From Bacteroidales bacterium UBA1735 (lineage in GTDB: Bacteria > Bacteroidota > Bacteroidia > Bacteroidales > Paludibacteraceae), in NCBI GenBank assembly GCA_002315745.1, contig DCID01000025.1, positions 1,516 to 35,196 on the forward strand: a stretch of DNA of 33,681 nt, read 5' to 3'. The translations under genes were made by a program, and so were the position numbers. The notes under the pieces were generated by a model. It ran no database searches, was not told the origin of the DNA, and saw only the letters and a list, made by a program, of their open reading frames with translations. Of the stretch, positions 15,405 to 23,706 are shown in pieces; the stretch's first letter is position 1, and each line of letters starts with the position of its first letter.

Positions 15405-16818
15405 GTGGATAGAAATATTATTACTCATATGGACTATTGCCGCATGTATTAGTTGTAGTGAAGACAACTTAGCAGCGGGAAGTTCCATCCTTACATCAGA
15501 AGATAAAATAACGGTTCAAGTAGATACATTTGATATGCGATCTGCCATCTTGCCGTGCGACTCCATTATCTCATGGCCGGATTCGTTCCTATTAGGAGAG
15601 ATGGAGAATTCATATGGTACGATGCATGCGCAGATATTGACCCAGTTTGCATGTCCTGAAGGTTTTCAATATCCTAGCGATATAGTGGTTGACTCCATGG
15701 AAATAGCCTTATCCTATCGTACCTATGACGGAGATGGGAATACGCCGATGGTGATAGATGTGAAGCGGATGAAGGAGACATTCCAATACTCCTCGTCCTA
15801 TTCGACCTCCATATCGATTGATCAGTATGTAGCGGAGGATGCTCCGAGCATATTAGAGCACCCGAAGATTCTAGTTGCCTCCGAACGAGTTGATTCGTCT
15901 ATATACACAGACGGAACGTATGCCACGGTTGTTCGCGCCAAATTATCGGACGAGTTTGTGGATTGGTTCACAGATCCGGCTTATCCCGAGCGTCGTCATT
16001 ATACCACGCAAGAGGATTTCGACCAATGGTTCAAGGGATTATACATCTATTCGGACTTTGGTGGTTCCACGATCTTAAATGTAACCGATATTGCGCTCAT
16101 TGTCCATTATTCCTTCTCCTACAAGCGGGGTGATCGCGATACGATTGTGAATGACGAGAAAGCATTGTATGCCAACTCCGAGGTGCGCCAAGTGAATGCG
16201 ATACGATATGATCAAAAGGAGGAGGTCTTTAAACGTTTAGAGCAAGATAGTTCGCTGTATAACTATATTGTTGCGCCAGCGAACATATATACCGACTTGA
16301 TGTTACCTATGGGTGCCATTAAAGATTCTATTATGAAGAAAGTGGGTAACAAACGCCCTTACGTCAATATGGCAAAAGTACGCGTGCAGGTAGATAACCT
16401 CTACGAGGGTAAATCGTCCTTGCGTGAGCCAGACGATTGGTCGCAACCGGCAGCTTATATGCTCCTACTCAAAGCCGAAGCCTTCCAGCGGTTCTTCCTA
16501 TATAAGGAGTTACCATCGGACACCTGTGCGCTTCTGGCGTCATTAGCCTATACGACGGTAGATGGGACGGATGATGTCGTGTACTACTATGAATACGAAT
16601 TAGCATCCCTATTAACGAATATCTTACGTCATAAAGAGGATACAACGAATATATTAGACATGGTGCTTGTTCCTGTATCTGTTCAGTACGCGAGCAGTTC
16701 TTCGACAGCCGTTATTACAGCTGTGAAACAGCAGCAGACCATCTCAGCGACTAAGATATACTCTGCCTCGAATGTCTTTAGTCCGATGTCTATCGAGGTC
16801 GTGTTCTCGGGATTCTAA
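15394..16818 (+). CDS. DUF4270 family lipoprotein
   Basis: A 474-residue exported protein. The N-terminus MKNKWIEILLLIWTIAACIS is a lipoprotein signal with candidate lipid-bearing cysteines C18 and C21. The ATG at 15394 was chosen over one 15 nt upstream because it begins the signal peptide directly. DUF4270 features include the early strand-rich region with VDTFDMRSAILPCDSII and LLGEMENSYGTMHAQILTQF, and FKGLYIYSDFGGSTILNVTD in the middle. The family is restricted largely to Bacteroidetes and has no established function; it is expected at the outer membrane or periplasm. It overlaps the preceding gene by 11 nt. A terminator follows at 16845-16872. Confidence 0.85.
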   Translation: MKNKWIEILLLIWTIAACISCSEDNLAAGSSILTSEDKITVQVDTFDMRSAILPCDSIISWPDSFLLGEMENSYGTMHAQILTQFACPEGFQYPSDIVVDSMEIALSYRTYDGDGNTPMVIDVKRMKETFQYSSSYSTSISIDQYVAEDAPSILEHPKILVASERVDSSIYTDGTYATVVRAKLSDEFVDWFTDPAYPERRHYTTQEDFDQWFKGLYIYSDFGGSTILNVTDIALIVHYSFSYKRGDRDTIVNDEKALYANSEVRQVNAIRYDQKEEVFKRLEQDSSLYNYIVAPANIYTDLMLPMGAIKDSIMKKVGNKRPYVNMAKVRVQVDNLYEGKSSLREPDDWSQPAAYMLLLKAEAFQRFFLYKELPSDTCALLASLAYTTVDGTDDVVYYYEYELASLLTNILRHKEDTTNILDMVLVPVSVQYASSSSTAVITAVKQQQTISATKIYSASNVFSPMSIEVVFSGF

Positions 16819-16844
16819 GGGGGAGAGCATAGGTTATATCAAAC

Positions 16845-16872
16845 AAAAAGGCTACCAATCGGTAGCCTTTTT
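16845..16872. terminator. Bidirectional terminator between the DUF4270 gene and rpsT
   Basis: AAAAAGGCTACC-AATC-GGTAGCCTTTTT forms a perfect 12-bp stem and serves both converging genes. Confidence 0.9.
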
Positions 16873-16893
16873 CTTATCGTCTTATCCAATGAC

Positions 16894-17148
16894 TTACGCT
16901 AATTTATTCACGTAGATTGCCAATTTGGACTTGAGGTTAGCAGCTTTGTTGCGATGGATGATGTTGCGCTTAGCTAACTTATCCAACATGGAGCTAACTT
17001 GTGGCAGAGCCTTAGCGGCAGCAGCCTTGTCTGTAGTTGCACGCAGGTCGCGAACGGCGTTGCGAGCGGTTTTAGCGTAATAGTGATTGTGTGCCTTGCG
17101 AGCGATCGTTTGGCGAATACGCTTCAAAGATGATTTGTGATTTGCCAT
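16894..17148 (-). CDS. rpsT: 30S ribosomal protein S20
   Basis: An 84-residue very basic protein beginning MANHKSSLKRIRQTIARKAH, the signature of S20, with the typical Ala/Lys-rich helical body. It binds 16S rRNA in the small subunit. No -33/-7 pair is seen in the 57 bases between the tRNA-Glu and this start, so it is probably transcribed from the promoter at 17345-17375 through the tRNA. The bidirectional terminator at 16845-16872 ends it. Confidence 0.97.
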   Translation of the reverse strand: MANHKSSLKRIRQTIARKAHNHYYAKTARNAVRDLRATTDKAAAAKALPQVSSMLDKLAKRNIIHRNKAANLKSKLAIYVNKLA

Positions 17149-17205
17149 CTTGTAGTTGTTGTTTTTTAATTAAACAAATGATTTACCTTTGAGGAAGGTC
17201 AGTTT

Positions 17206-17280
17206 TGGTAGCCTATAGCAGAGTCGAACTGCTCTTTACAGAATGAAAATCTGTCGTCCTAGCCGATAGACGAATAGGCC
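17206..17280 (-). tRNA. tRNA-Glu (anticodon TTC)
   Basis: On the minus strand the acceptor GGCCTAT pairs with ATAGGCT, followed by discriminator A and an encoded CCA. The anticodon arm is ACAGA-TTTTCAT-TCTGT with TTC in the centre. The T arm AGCAG-TTCGACT-CTGCT is intact. Confidence 0.95.
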
Positions 17281-17284
17281 AAGT

Positions 17285-17318
17285 TATTTACGATTTGGTC
17301 ATTTACGATGTACGATTG
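17285..17318. repeat. TTTACGAT-type short repeats
   Basis: ATTTACGATTTGG, ATTTACGATG and TACGATTGGG follow one another between the tRNA-Glu gene and its promoter. The degenerate 8-10 bp units resemble low-complexity intergenic repeats of other Bacteroidetes. No function is assigned. Confidence 0.45.
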
Positions 17319-17344
17319 GGTACAGAATTTGACCAAAAAGCGTG

Positions 17345-17375
17345 CAAAAGTACTATATTTTTTTGAATTACCAAA
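17345..17375 (-). promoter_or_regulatory. Promoter of tRNA-Glu and probably rpsT
   Basis: On the minus strand, TTTG (17372-17375) is followed after 19 bp by TACTTTTG (17345-17352). Confidence 0.7.
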
Positions 17376-17411
17376 ATTTTTGACGAAAAAAAACGTTTTT
17401 TTTTGATTTTT

Positions 17412-17443
17412 TTTGTCTATTTGCTATTTTTATTGTACCTTTG
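17412..17443 (+). promoter_or_regulatory. Promoter of the outer-membrane barrel / thiM / thiED operon
   Basis: TTTG (17412-17415), 20 bp, TACCTTTG (17436-17443). The predicted leader before the ATG at 17462 is only about 11 nt, too short to hold a TPP riboswitch. Confidence 0.85.
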
Positions 17444-17461
17444 TGCCCAAATTAGATAAAG

Positions 17462-18235
17462 ATGAAGGCTCGATTAACCATATTACTCCTATTGGGCGCG
17501 TTCGCGTGCGCCTATGCACAAAAGAAAGATAATAAGGTAGCACAACCGGATTTGGCTACGGCGGATAATACTTTTTTTGATCCAACCCGTCCTGATCCTA
17601 ATGCACCAGTCTATCGTTTTGCGGTGGAGTATCGATTAGAGTTGGGTTATAACCAGAACGAACAACGGTCAGAAAACTTTCCCAATATGTTCTTGAACGG
17701 AGCCCATGTAGGTGCTACGTTTGATTTCTTATTGCCATATCATTTGTCCATACAGACCGGTGTGCTGATGAACGTTGTTTATGGTACAAATACGCAGCAT
17801 TCGCGCTCCATAACAACAGATGCCACTCAGGAGGAATATTTACATAACCGCGTGACGGAGTGGACGATGACTATTCCTGTTCGGTGCTATTATGTCATTC
17901 CCCTTTGGAAAAAGTTGAACATGTTCTTCTTTACGGGACCTGATCTCACCATCGGTCTCATACAGGATGTCAAAGTGGAGGATCATCTGAGTGACCCTAC
18001 CCGCGAATGGTGGGGACAACATGGCGCTCACTTAACCGATTATGACCGTTACGCTTCGGGAGAACTCTATCGATGCAATGTTCATTGGGGGTTAGGTGGT
18101 GGTTTGGAATGGGATATGTACAGACTACAGGCTGGGTATGACTTTGGACTCAATAACTTAGTGAAGGATAAGGCCGCTTCCTATCAGAAAATGAACGAAT
18201 GGGGTTGGTTTGTCACCGTGGCCTTTAGATTATGA
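17462..18235 (+). CDS. Small outer-membrane beta-barrel protein (PorT-like)
   Basis: A 257-residue exported protein: signal peptide MKARLTILLLLGAFACAYAQ, then alternating amphipathic strands such as YRFAVEYRLELGYNQ, HLSIQTGVLMNVVYG, CNVHWGLGGGLEW and QAGYDFGL, ending WGWFVTVAFRL with a terminal aromatic/Leu as in outer-membrane barrels. The pattern suggests 8 to 10 strands. There is no TonB box or plug, so it is not a TonB-dependent transporter. It overlaps thiM by 4 nt (ATGA) and shares its promoter. A link to thiamine-precursor uptake is only a guess from context; the exact subfamily cannot be named. Confidence 0.75.
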   Translation: MKARLTILLLLGAFACAYAQKKDNKVAQPDLATADNTFFDPTRPDPNAPVYRFAVEYRLELGYNQNEQRSENFPNMFLNGAHVGATFDFLLPYHLSIQTGVLMNVVYGTNTQHSRSITTDATQEEYLHNRVTEWTMTIPVRCYYVIPLWKKLNMFFFTGPDLTIGLIQDVKVEDHLSDPTREWWGQHGAHLTDYDRYASGELYRCNVHWGLGGGLEWDMYRLQAGYDFGLNNLVKDKAASYQKMNEWGWFVTVAFRL

Positions 18236-19008
18236 TCACCTCTTTTTTAGCAGACCTCCATCGTCTGCGCACTCAATCACCATTGGTGTATAACATCACC
18301 AATGCTGTTGCTATGGACTTTACTGCCAATGCGTTACTCGCTATTGGTGCTTCGCCTATTATGTCCAATGCTATGGACGAAGTACTAGACCTATGTGCCG
18401 CAGCATCCGTCCTCGTCTTGAACATAGGCACACTCGATACTGCCCAACTCAACCTGATGCTGGCTGCAGGAAAGCAGATGCAAACTTTGGGTCACCCCAT
18501 CGTCTTTGATCCTGTTGGAGCAGGGGCATCCACTTATCGCACCGAATCGGCATGGCAGATCATAGAGACTTGTCATCCGACTATTATTCGAGCTAATGCC
18601 TCCGAGATCCATGCTCTTGCTCTTCATGGTACATCCTTGGTACACGACACCCCTTCTATCAAGGGGGTAGATGCTACCATCAGTGGGGCGGAAGTGGTGG
18701 ATGCTGCCCAAGCGCTTGCCCGAAAGACGGGTGCCATCGTTGTTGTCAGTGGTGAACGGGATTATATCACCGATGGACAGCGGGTGGACACGGTCACCGG
18801 TGGATCCCTTTTACAGACCCGTGTGACTGCTATGGGGTGTGCTGCGACGACTATTGTGGCAGCCTTTGCGGCGGTGAATAGTGATCCCTATCAAGCTGCC
18901 ATCCACGGAATGACCGCCATGAGTAAGGCTGGGGAACAGGCGGCACTCCAAGCGCAAGGAAGTGGTAGTATGCGCACATTATTTTTAGATGCATTGTATG
19001 GACTATAA
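18232..19008 (+). CDS. thiM: Hydroxyethylthiazole kinase
   Basis: A 258-residue ribokinase-like protein. It carries VYNITNAVAMDFTANALLAI, GASPIMSNAMDE, the PVVFDPVGAGAS-type block (PIVFDPVGAGASTYR), IIRANASEI and the anion-hole/ATP block VTAMGCAATTIVAAF with the catalytic cysteine region, all typical of ThiM. It phosphorylates the thiazole moiety of thiamine for salvage. It overlaps its upstream neighbour by 4 nt and the thiE-thiD fusion gene by 11 nt, so the three are one operon. Confidence 0.95.
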   Translation: MITSFLADLHRLRTQSPLVYNITNAVAMDFTANALLAIGASPIMSNAMDEVLDLCAAASVLVLNIGTLDTAQLNLMLAAGKQMQTLGHPIVFDPVGAGASTYRTESAWQIIETCHPTIIRANASEIHALALHGTSLVHDTPSIKGVDATISGAEVVDAAQALARKTGAIVVVSGERDYITDGQRVDTVTGGSLLQTRVTAMGCAATTIVAAFAAVNSDPYQAAIHGMTAMSKAGEQAALQAQGSGSMRTLFLDALYGL

Positions 19009-20461
19009 TAAGATTCTATGTTTGGTAACAGGTGTTAGTCCACATCCGCTCGTGGAGGTGGTGGCACAAGCCGTCCAAGGTGGTTGTAATATGGTGCAAT
19101 TACGGGAGAAAGATATGGATACCCGTGCGATGATTGACGAAGCGAGACAGTTGCAGGCCGTTTTGGTGGGTACAGGAGTGCCGCTGATCATCAATGATCG
19201 TGTGGATGTAGCCTTAGCGGTTCATGCCGATGGGGTGCACTTGGGACAGTCTGATATGGATGTGATAACGGCGAGAAGGCTATTAGGCGATAAGGCGATT
19301 ATTGGTCTCTCGGTGGAGAATATGGAGCAGGTGCGGCTATCCAACGCGCTACCGATTGACTATATCGGCATCTCGCCCGTTTTTGCTACACCGACGAAGA
19401 CGAATACGGCTTGTCCTTTTGGTTTAGAAGGAACGCGTCAGGCTGTAGCACTCAGTACGCATCCTACGATCGGTATAGGAGGCATACACTTGGACAATGT
19501 AGCCGAGGTGATGGCAACAGGGCTGAACGGCATCGCCGTCGTTTCCGAGATCATGAATGCCACCGATCCCCTCCTCGCAGCCCAATCTCTAGCTGCTCAC
19601 CTCTCCCCTCTAAACTGTAGCAGCGAAGCTGCGTCCTCTAAACTCTCCCCTCTCACCTATAAGCGTGTGCTAACTATTGCGGGGAGTGATTCCGGTGGTG
19701 GTGCAGGCATACAGGCAGATATCAAAGCCATATCCGCCTGTGGTTGTTATGCAGCGTCCGCTATTACGGCCATTACGGCGCAGAACACCATGGGGGTACA
19801 AGCCGTATCGCCGGTGCCGATTGATATACTGACAGGGCAGATTGCTGCTGTGGTGGAAGATATAGGGGTGGATGCTGTTAAGATAGGTATGCTGCATTCG
19901 GAAGCGGTCGTGCAAGCGGTGGCTCAAGCATTGGATCAATATGGTATAACCAATGTGGTGCTTGACCCAGTGATGGTATCCACCTCTGGTCATCGGTTGA
20001 TGGAAGAGAGTGCCGTTGCTTCTTTGCAACGCGATTTGCTACCCCAAGCGCGAGTCATTACACCCAATATCCCCGAAGCTGAGATCCTCTTGGGGGGTGT
20101 GTCCCTTCAACAGCAATCGGATTTGCCTATAGCGGCTAAGCAATTGGCAGAGCGGTATAGAACATCTGTTTTACTTAAGGCGGGTCATCTCTCGGAAGAA
20201 TGTTTGGTCGATATTCTCTATGATCGGGAAACAGACCAGATGATTGAACTGCCTTCTGTGCGTGTACATACCCCCAATACCCATGGTACAGGTTGTACGA
20301 TGTCGTCTGCTTTAGCGGCATACTTAGCGCAAGGATATTCCCTTATTGAAGCTGCTCATAAAACGAAAGATTATATGAATGCCGCCATCGTGGCAGGTGC
20401 AAAATATCAACTCGGGCATGGTCACGGAGCGGTCGCACATTTTAACCGATGGTGGTTATAG
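18998..20461 (+). CDS. thiED: Bifunctional thiamine phosphate synthase / HMP(-P) kinase (ThiE-ThiD fusion)
   Basis: A 487-residue fusion. ThiE occupies about 1-200: NMVQLREKDMD, LIINDRVDVALAVHADGVHL, YIGISPVFATPTKT and TIGIGGIHLDN give the TIM-barrel pyrophosphate and HMP sites. ThiD spans about 222-487: LTIAGSDSGGGAGIQADIKA, VVLDPVMVSTSGHRL, TPNIPEAE and NTHGTGCTMSSALAA with the catalytic cysteine. It phosphorylates HMP and couples HMP-PP to thiazole phosphate from ThiM. The ATG at 18998 (MDYNK) was preferred to one 9 nt upstream; both overlap thiM. The linker, residues about 200-220, is encoded by repeat copy C and reads HLSPLNCSSEAASSKLSPL. No frameshift separates the domains. Confidence 0.93.
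   Translation: MDYNKILCLVTGVSPHPLVEVVAQAVQGGCNMVQLREKDMDTRAMIDEARQLQAVLVGTGVPLIINDRVDVALAVHADGVHLGQSDMDVITARRLLGDKAIIGLSVENMEQVRLSNALPIDYIGISPVFATPTKTNTACPFGLEGTRQAVALSTHPTIGIGGIHLDNVAEVMATGLNGIAVVSEIMNATDPLLAAQSLAAHLSPLNCSSEAASSKLSPLTYKRVLTIAGSDSGGGAGIQADIKAISACGCYAASAITAITAQNTMGVQAVSPVPIDILTGQIAAVVEDIGVDAVKIGMLHSEAVVQAVAQALDQYGITNVVLDPVMVSTSGHRLMEESAVASLQRDLLPQARVITPNIPEAEILLGGVSLQQQSDLPIAAKQLAERYRTSVLLKAGHLSEECLVDILYDRETDQMIELPSVRVHTPNTHGTGCTMSSALAAYLAQGYSLIEAAHKTKDYMNAAIVAGAKYQLGHGHGAVAHFNRWWL
19596..19658 (+). repeat. SPLNCSSEAASSKL-encoding repeat, copy C (thiE-thiD linker)
   Basis: The same element as copies A and B in the same frame. It has CCTCTAAACT direct repeats around a core that gains CAG on one side and CTG on the other, so the hairpin GCAGC-GAA-GCTGC (19620-19632) gains three base pairs while adding 6 nt and keeping the frame. 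It is followed by an extra CTCCCCTCTCACCT tract. Confidence 0.9.
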
Positions 20462-20513
20462 TGGAACTTTTTTCATGCAGATAGCGGTTTTTTTGCATTT
20501 TTTACGGCAAAAA

Positions 20514-20545
20514 TTTGCATAAGTCAGAAAAAAGTTGTAATTTTG
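20514..20545 (+). promoter_or_regulatory. Promoter of secDF
   Basis: TTTG (20514-20517), 20 bp, TAATTTTG (20538-20545). The leader to the ATG at 20601 is about 50 nt. Confidence 0.85.
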
Positions 20546-20600
20546 CGCGGTTTTTTGCGTACGCAATCAATAATATAAATAAATAAAATAACAAAACATT

Positions 20601-23600
20601 ATGCAAAACAAAGGACTTGTTCGAATTTTGGCGGTATGCTTGGCATTAGTATGCGCCTTCTATCTGTCGTTCAGTTTGGTGACTTCGCGTTATGACAAAA
20701 AGGCGAAGGAGTATGCCGCTGGCGATGCTCAAAAAGAGTTTGTGTATCTCGATTCTATCGCTACACAGAAAGTGTGGTTTGGCTACACTTTGAAAGAATG
20801 CCGTGAGAAAGAAATCAATCTCGGTTTGGACTTGAAGGGTGGTATGAACGTCACCATGGAGGTTTCCGTTCCTGACATTCTTCGCGCACTCAGTGGTTAC
20901 AACACCTCTGACATCTTCAACCAATCCATGGCCATGGCTGCTCAAAAGCAGAAGAGCAGTGGTGCTGATTTCGTGACTCTGTTCATTGAATCATTCTATG
21001 AGGTTGATCCTAATGCGCAGTTATCCGCTATTTTCTCCACCTTCGAATTGAAGGATAAAGTGACGCTTAATTCTACCAATGCAGAGGTAGAAAAAGTGAT
21101 TCGTGAGGAAGTGGATGGTGCTATCAATAACTCCTTCAACGTATTACGTACCCGTATTGACCGCTTTGGTGTCGTTCAACCGAACATCCAGAAGCTGTCG
21201 CAACCCGGTCGTATTCTGATTGAGTTACCTGGTATCAAAGAGCCTGAGCGTGTTCGTAAACTGCTTCAAGGTAGTGCGAACTTAGAGTTCTGGGAGACTT
21301 ATGATTTCGCAGAGATTCTGCCTCAGATTGCTCAGATCAACAATGAGTATGCTAAACTCAATGCTGCCAATGAGGATGCTAAGGACGCTAAGAAAGATGC
21401 CAAAGTAGAGAAGGCAAAAGAAGTAAAAGAGAGTGACGACATCGCTGACCTTGTAGAAGGTTTAGATACGGATAGTGCTGCGGCTGATCAGGTTGCGGCT
21501 GTGGAGAATTATAAGAAGAATAATCCTCTCTTTGCTATCCTCAATCCTAGCATTAACAATGCGGGTCAGGCTTATCGCGGTCCAGTCGTAGGTATGGTAC
21601 ACTACACCGATACAGCGAAAGTGAATGCGATGCTCTCCTCCACGATTGCTAAACAAGTATTGCCACGTGATCTCCGTCTCAAATGGACGGTAAAGGCAAT
21701 TGACGAGGCTGGTTCTGTTTATCAACTCGTAGCGCTGAAGGCACAACGTGATGGTCGTGCAAGCCTCGAAGGTGACGTTATCACCGATGCTCGCGCTGAC
21801 TTCTCGCAAATGAGTGCATATGCGAATGTTTCTATGTCGATGAACGCTGAGGGCGCTAAGACATGGCAGCGTTTAACCCGTGACAATATCGGTAAGTCGG
21901 TAGCCATTGTATTGGATGGTTATGTATATTCTTTCCCAACTGTACAAAACGAGATCGCAGGTGGTAACAGTCAGATCACAGGTAACTTCACCGTGGAAGA
22001 GGCTAAGGACTTAGCCAATACCTTGAAATCTGGTAAGATGCCAGCTCCTGCTCGTATTATCCAGGAGGATGTGGTTGGTCCTTCCCTTGGTCATGAGGCT
22101 ATCGTGAATGGTTTGTGGAGCTTCGTTTTGGGCTTCTTCCTGATCCTCGTTTACATGATTTTCTACTACGGCTGGATTCCTGGTCTGATTGCCGATGGTG
22201 CATTGCTGTGCAACGTGTTCCTGCTGGTAGGTATTCTCGCTTCGTTCAGCGCCGTGCTGACCTTACCTGGTATCGCCGGTATTGTGTTGACCATGGGTAT
22301 GGCAGTCGATGCGAATGTGCTGATCTACGAGCGTATTCGTGAGGAACTGAATGCTGGTAAGAACTTGCGCAAGGCTATCGACGATGGTTTCAAGGGCGCT
22401 ATCTCTGCCATTGTGGATGCGAACGTGACTTCTTTCCTAACAGGTGCTATCTTGGCTATCTTCGGTACTGGTCCAATCAAAGGCTTCGCTGTAACGTACA
22501 TGATTGGTATCATCTCGTCCTTCCTGACCGCCGTGTTCATTACTCGTCTGTGGTTAGAGAGCTATGCACGCAAAGAGGATGCAAAGGAGTTGACCTTCAC
22601 GACTCGTTTGATGAAGAACTTCTTACAGAATAAGAAAGCGAACTTCGTTGGTGCTCGTAAAGTGTTCTACATCATTGCTGGTGTATTAGTGGCAGTAGGT
22701 ATTGTTGGTTTGGATCCGCACGTGTTCGGTAAACTGAATTTGGGTATCGATTTCTCTGGAGGTCGTAACTATATCATTCGTTTTGCACAGGATGTGAATA
22801 CCCAAGAGGCTGAAAAGACCTTGACGGATGCCTTTATGGCGCAGAACCCAGAAGGTGAGAACCTTACCGTGCGTGTCATCACCATTGGTGCTGCTAACCA
22901 AATCCGTGTATCGACTAACTTCCGTATCAATGATAACTCCGAGACTTTGGATGACGAGATTGAGGCATTGTTATATGAGGGCTGCAAACCTTACTTAGAC
23001 GAGTCGATTACGTTTGAGCAATTCAAATCGACCGAGATCAACCCAGAGGTAGGTATCATGCAGTCTCAGAAAGTGGGTCCTGCTATTGCAGACGATATCA
23101 CGACTGCTGCGGTGATTGCTGTCATTTGCGCGTTGATAGGTATCTTCCTCTATATCCTGCTTCGTTTCCGTAACTTCGCTTACTCAGTAGGTGCGTTGAC
23201 CGCTTTGACACATGATACGATTCTGGTATTAGGTGCATACGCAGTATTGTGGAAGATTATGCCTTTCTCCATGGAGATTGACCAAGCCTTTATCGCGGCT
23301 ATATTGACGGTTATCGGTTACTCCATCAATGATACGGTGGTTATCTTCGACCGTGTTCGTGAGTACAATACCCTTTATCCGAAACGCGATAAAGCTGCGA
23401 ACATCAATGGTGCTATCAATGCGACATTGAGTCGTACATTCTCTACATCGATGAGTACGTTTGTCGTTCTGTTGGCTATCTTCGTATTCGGTGGTGAGAC
23501 TATTCGTGGTTTCGTCTTTGCTCTCCTGTTAGGTGTGATTGTAGGTACGTTCTCGAGTATGTGTATCGCTCCGAACATCTATTACGAGATCCTACGTGCA

Positions 23601-23639
23601 CAAGCTTGTCGTCGCGAGAAGAAGGCCGTTAACGCCTAG
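20601..23639 (+). CDS. secDF: Protein translocase SecDF, fused
   Basis: A 1012-residue inner-membrane protein joining SecD and SecF, the usual Bacteroidetes form. SecD: one N-terminal membrane segment (about 7-28), LGLDLKGGMNVTMEV, a large periplasmic P1 region, then a membrane cluster with GIVLTMGMAVDANVLIYERI. SecF: GLDPHVFGKLNLGIDFSGGR, then IGYSINDTVVIFDRVRE in the second cluster. Twelve segments are expected. It uses the proton gradient to pull secreted proteins across the membrane after SecA. A Lys/Asp/Glu-rich insertion, EDAKDAKKDAKVEKAKEVKE, lies in the SecD periplasmic domain. It has its own promoter; a hairpin follows at 23664-23691. Confidence 0.97.
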   Translation: MQNKGLVRILAVCLALVCAFYLSFSLVTSRYDKKAKEYAAGDAQKEFVYLDSIATQKVWFGYTLKECREKEINLGLDLKGGMNVTMEVSVPDILRALSGYNTSDIFNQSMAMAAQKQKSSGADFVTLFIESFYEVDPNAQLSAIFSTFELKDKVTLNSTNAEVEKVIREEVDGAINNSFNVLRTRIDRFGVVQPNIQKLSQPGRILIELPGIKEPERVRKLLQGSANLEFWETYDFAEILPQIAQINNEYAKLNAANEDAKDAKKDAKVEKAKEVKESDDIADLVEGLDTDSAAADQVAAVENYKKNNPLFAILNPSINNAGQAYRGPVVGMVHYTDTAKVNAMLSSTIAKQVLPRDLRLKWTVKAIDEAGSVYQLVALKAQRDGRASLEGDVITDARADFSQMSAYANVSMSMNAEGAKTWQRLTRDNIGKSVAIVLDGYVYSFPTVQNEIAGGNSQITGNFTVEEAKDLANTLKSGKMPAPARIIQEDVVGPSLGHEAIVNGLWSFVLGFFLILVYMIFYYGWIPGLIADGALLCNVFLLVGILASFSAVLTLPGIAGIVLTMGMAVDANVLIYERIREELNAGKNLRKAIDDGFKGAISAIVDANVTSFLTGAILAIFGTGPIKGFAVTYMIGIISSFLTAVFITRLWLESYARKEDAKELTFTTRLMKNFLQNKKANFVGARKVFYIIAGVLVAVGIVGLDPHVFGKLNLGIDFSGGRNYIIRFAQDVNTQEAEKTLTDAFMAQNPEGENLTVRVITIGAANQIRVSTNFRINDNSETLDDEIEALLYEGCKPYLDESITFEQFKSTEINPEVGIMQSQKVGPAIADDITTAAVIAVICALIGIFLYILLRFRNFAYSVGALTALTHDTILVLGAYAVLWKIMPFSMEIDQAFIAAILTVIGYSINDTVVIFDRVREYNTLYPKRDKAANINGAINATLSRTFSTSMSTFVVLLAIFVFGGETIRGFVFALLLGVIVGTFSSMCIAPNIYYEILRAQACRREKKAVNA

Positions 23640-23641
23640 CG

Positions 23642-23691
23642 CGCGTACGCGTATATAATATGTAAGGAGTCGAGCCTCGGCTCGGCTCCTT
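23642..23691 (+). terminator. Hairpin region after secDF (possible terminator)
   Basis: The palindrome CGCGTACGCG (23642-23651) is followed by a longer stem: AAGGAGTCGAG and CTCGGCTCCTT pair with one G-T wobble (23664-23691). A T-run occurs 9 bases further on, not directly after the stem, so termination may be partial and read-through to clpP is possible. No -7 box was found between secDF and clpP. Confidence 0.5.
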
Positions 23692-23706
23692 ATTATATGG
23701 TTTTTT

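Noticed and set aside
17184..17191. TACCTTTG on the plus strand inside the tRNA-Glu/rpsT spacer
   Set aside because: There is no TTTG at 19-20 bp, and the tRNA downstream is on the opposite strand.
17281..17461. Possible TPP riboswitch before the thi operon
   Set aside because: No CTGAGA-type conserved core was found, and the predicted leader is too short.
19596..19658. CRISPR-like repeats for the SPLNCSEASSKL copies
   Set aside because: The copies are dispersed in three genes, not regularly spaced, and have no unique spacers or cas genes nearby.
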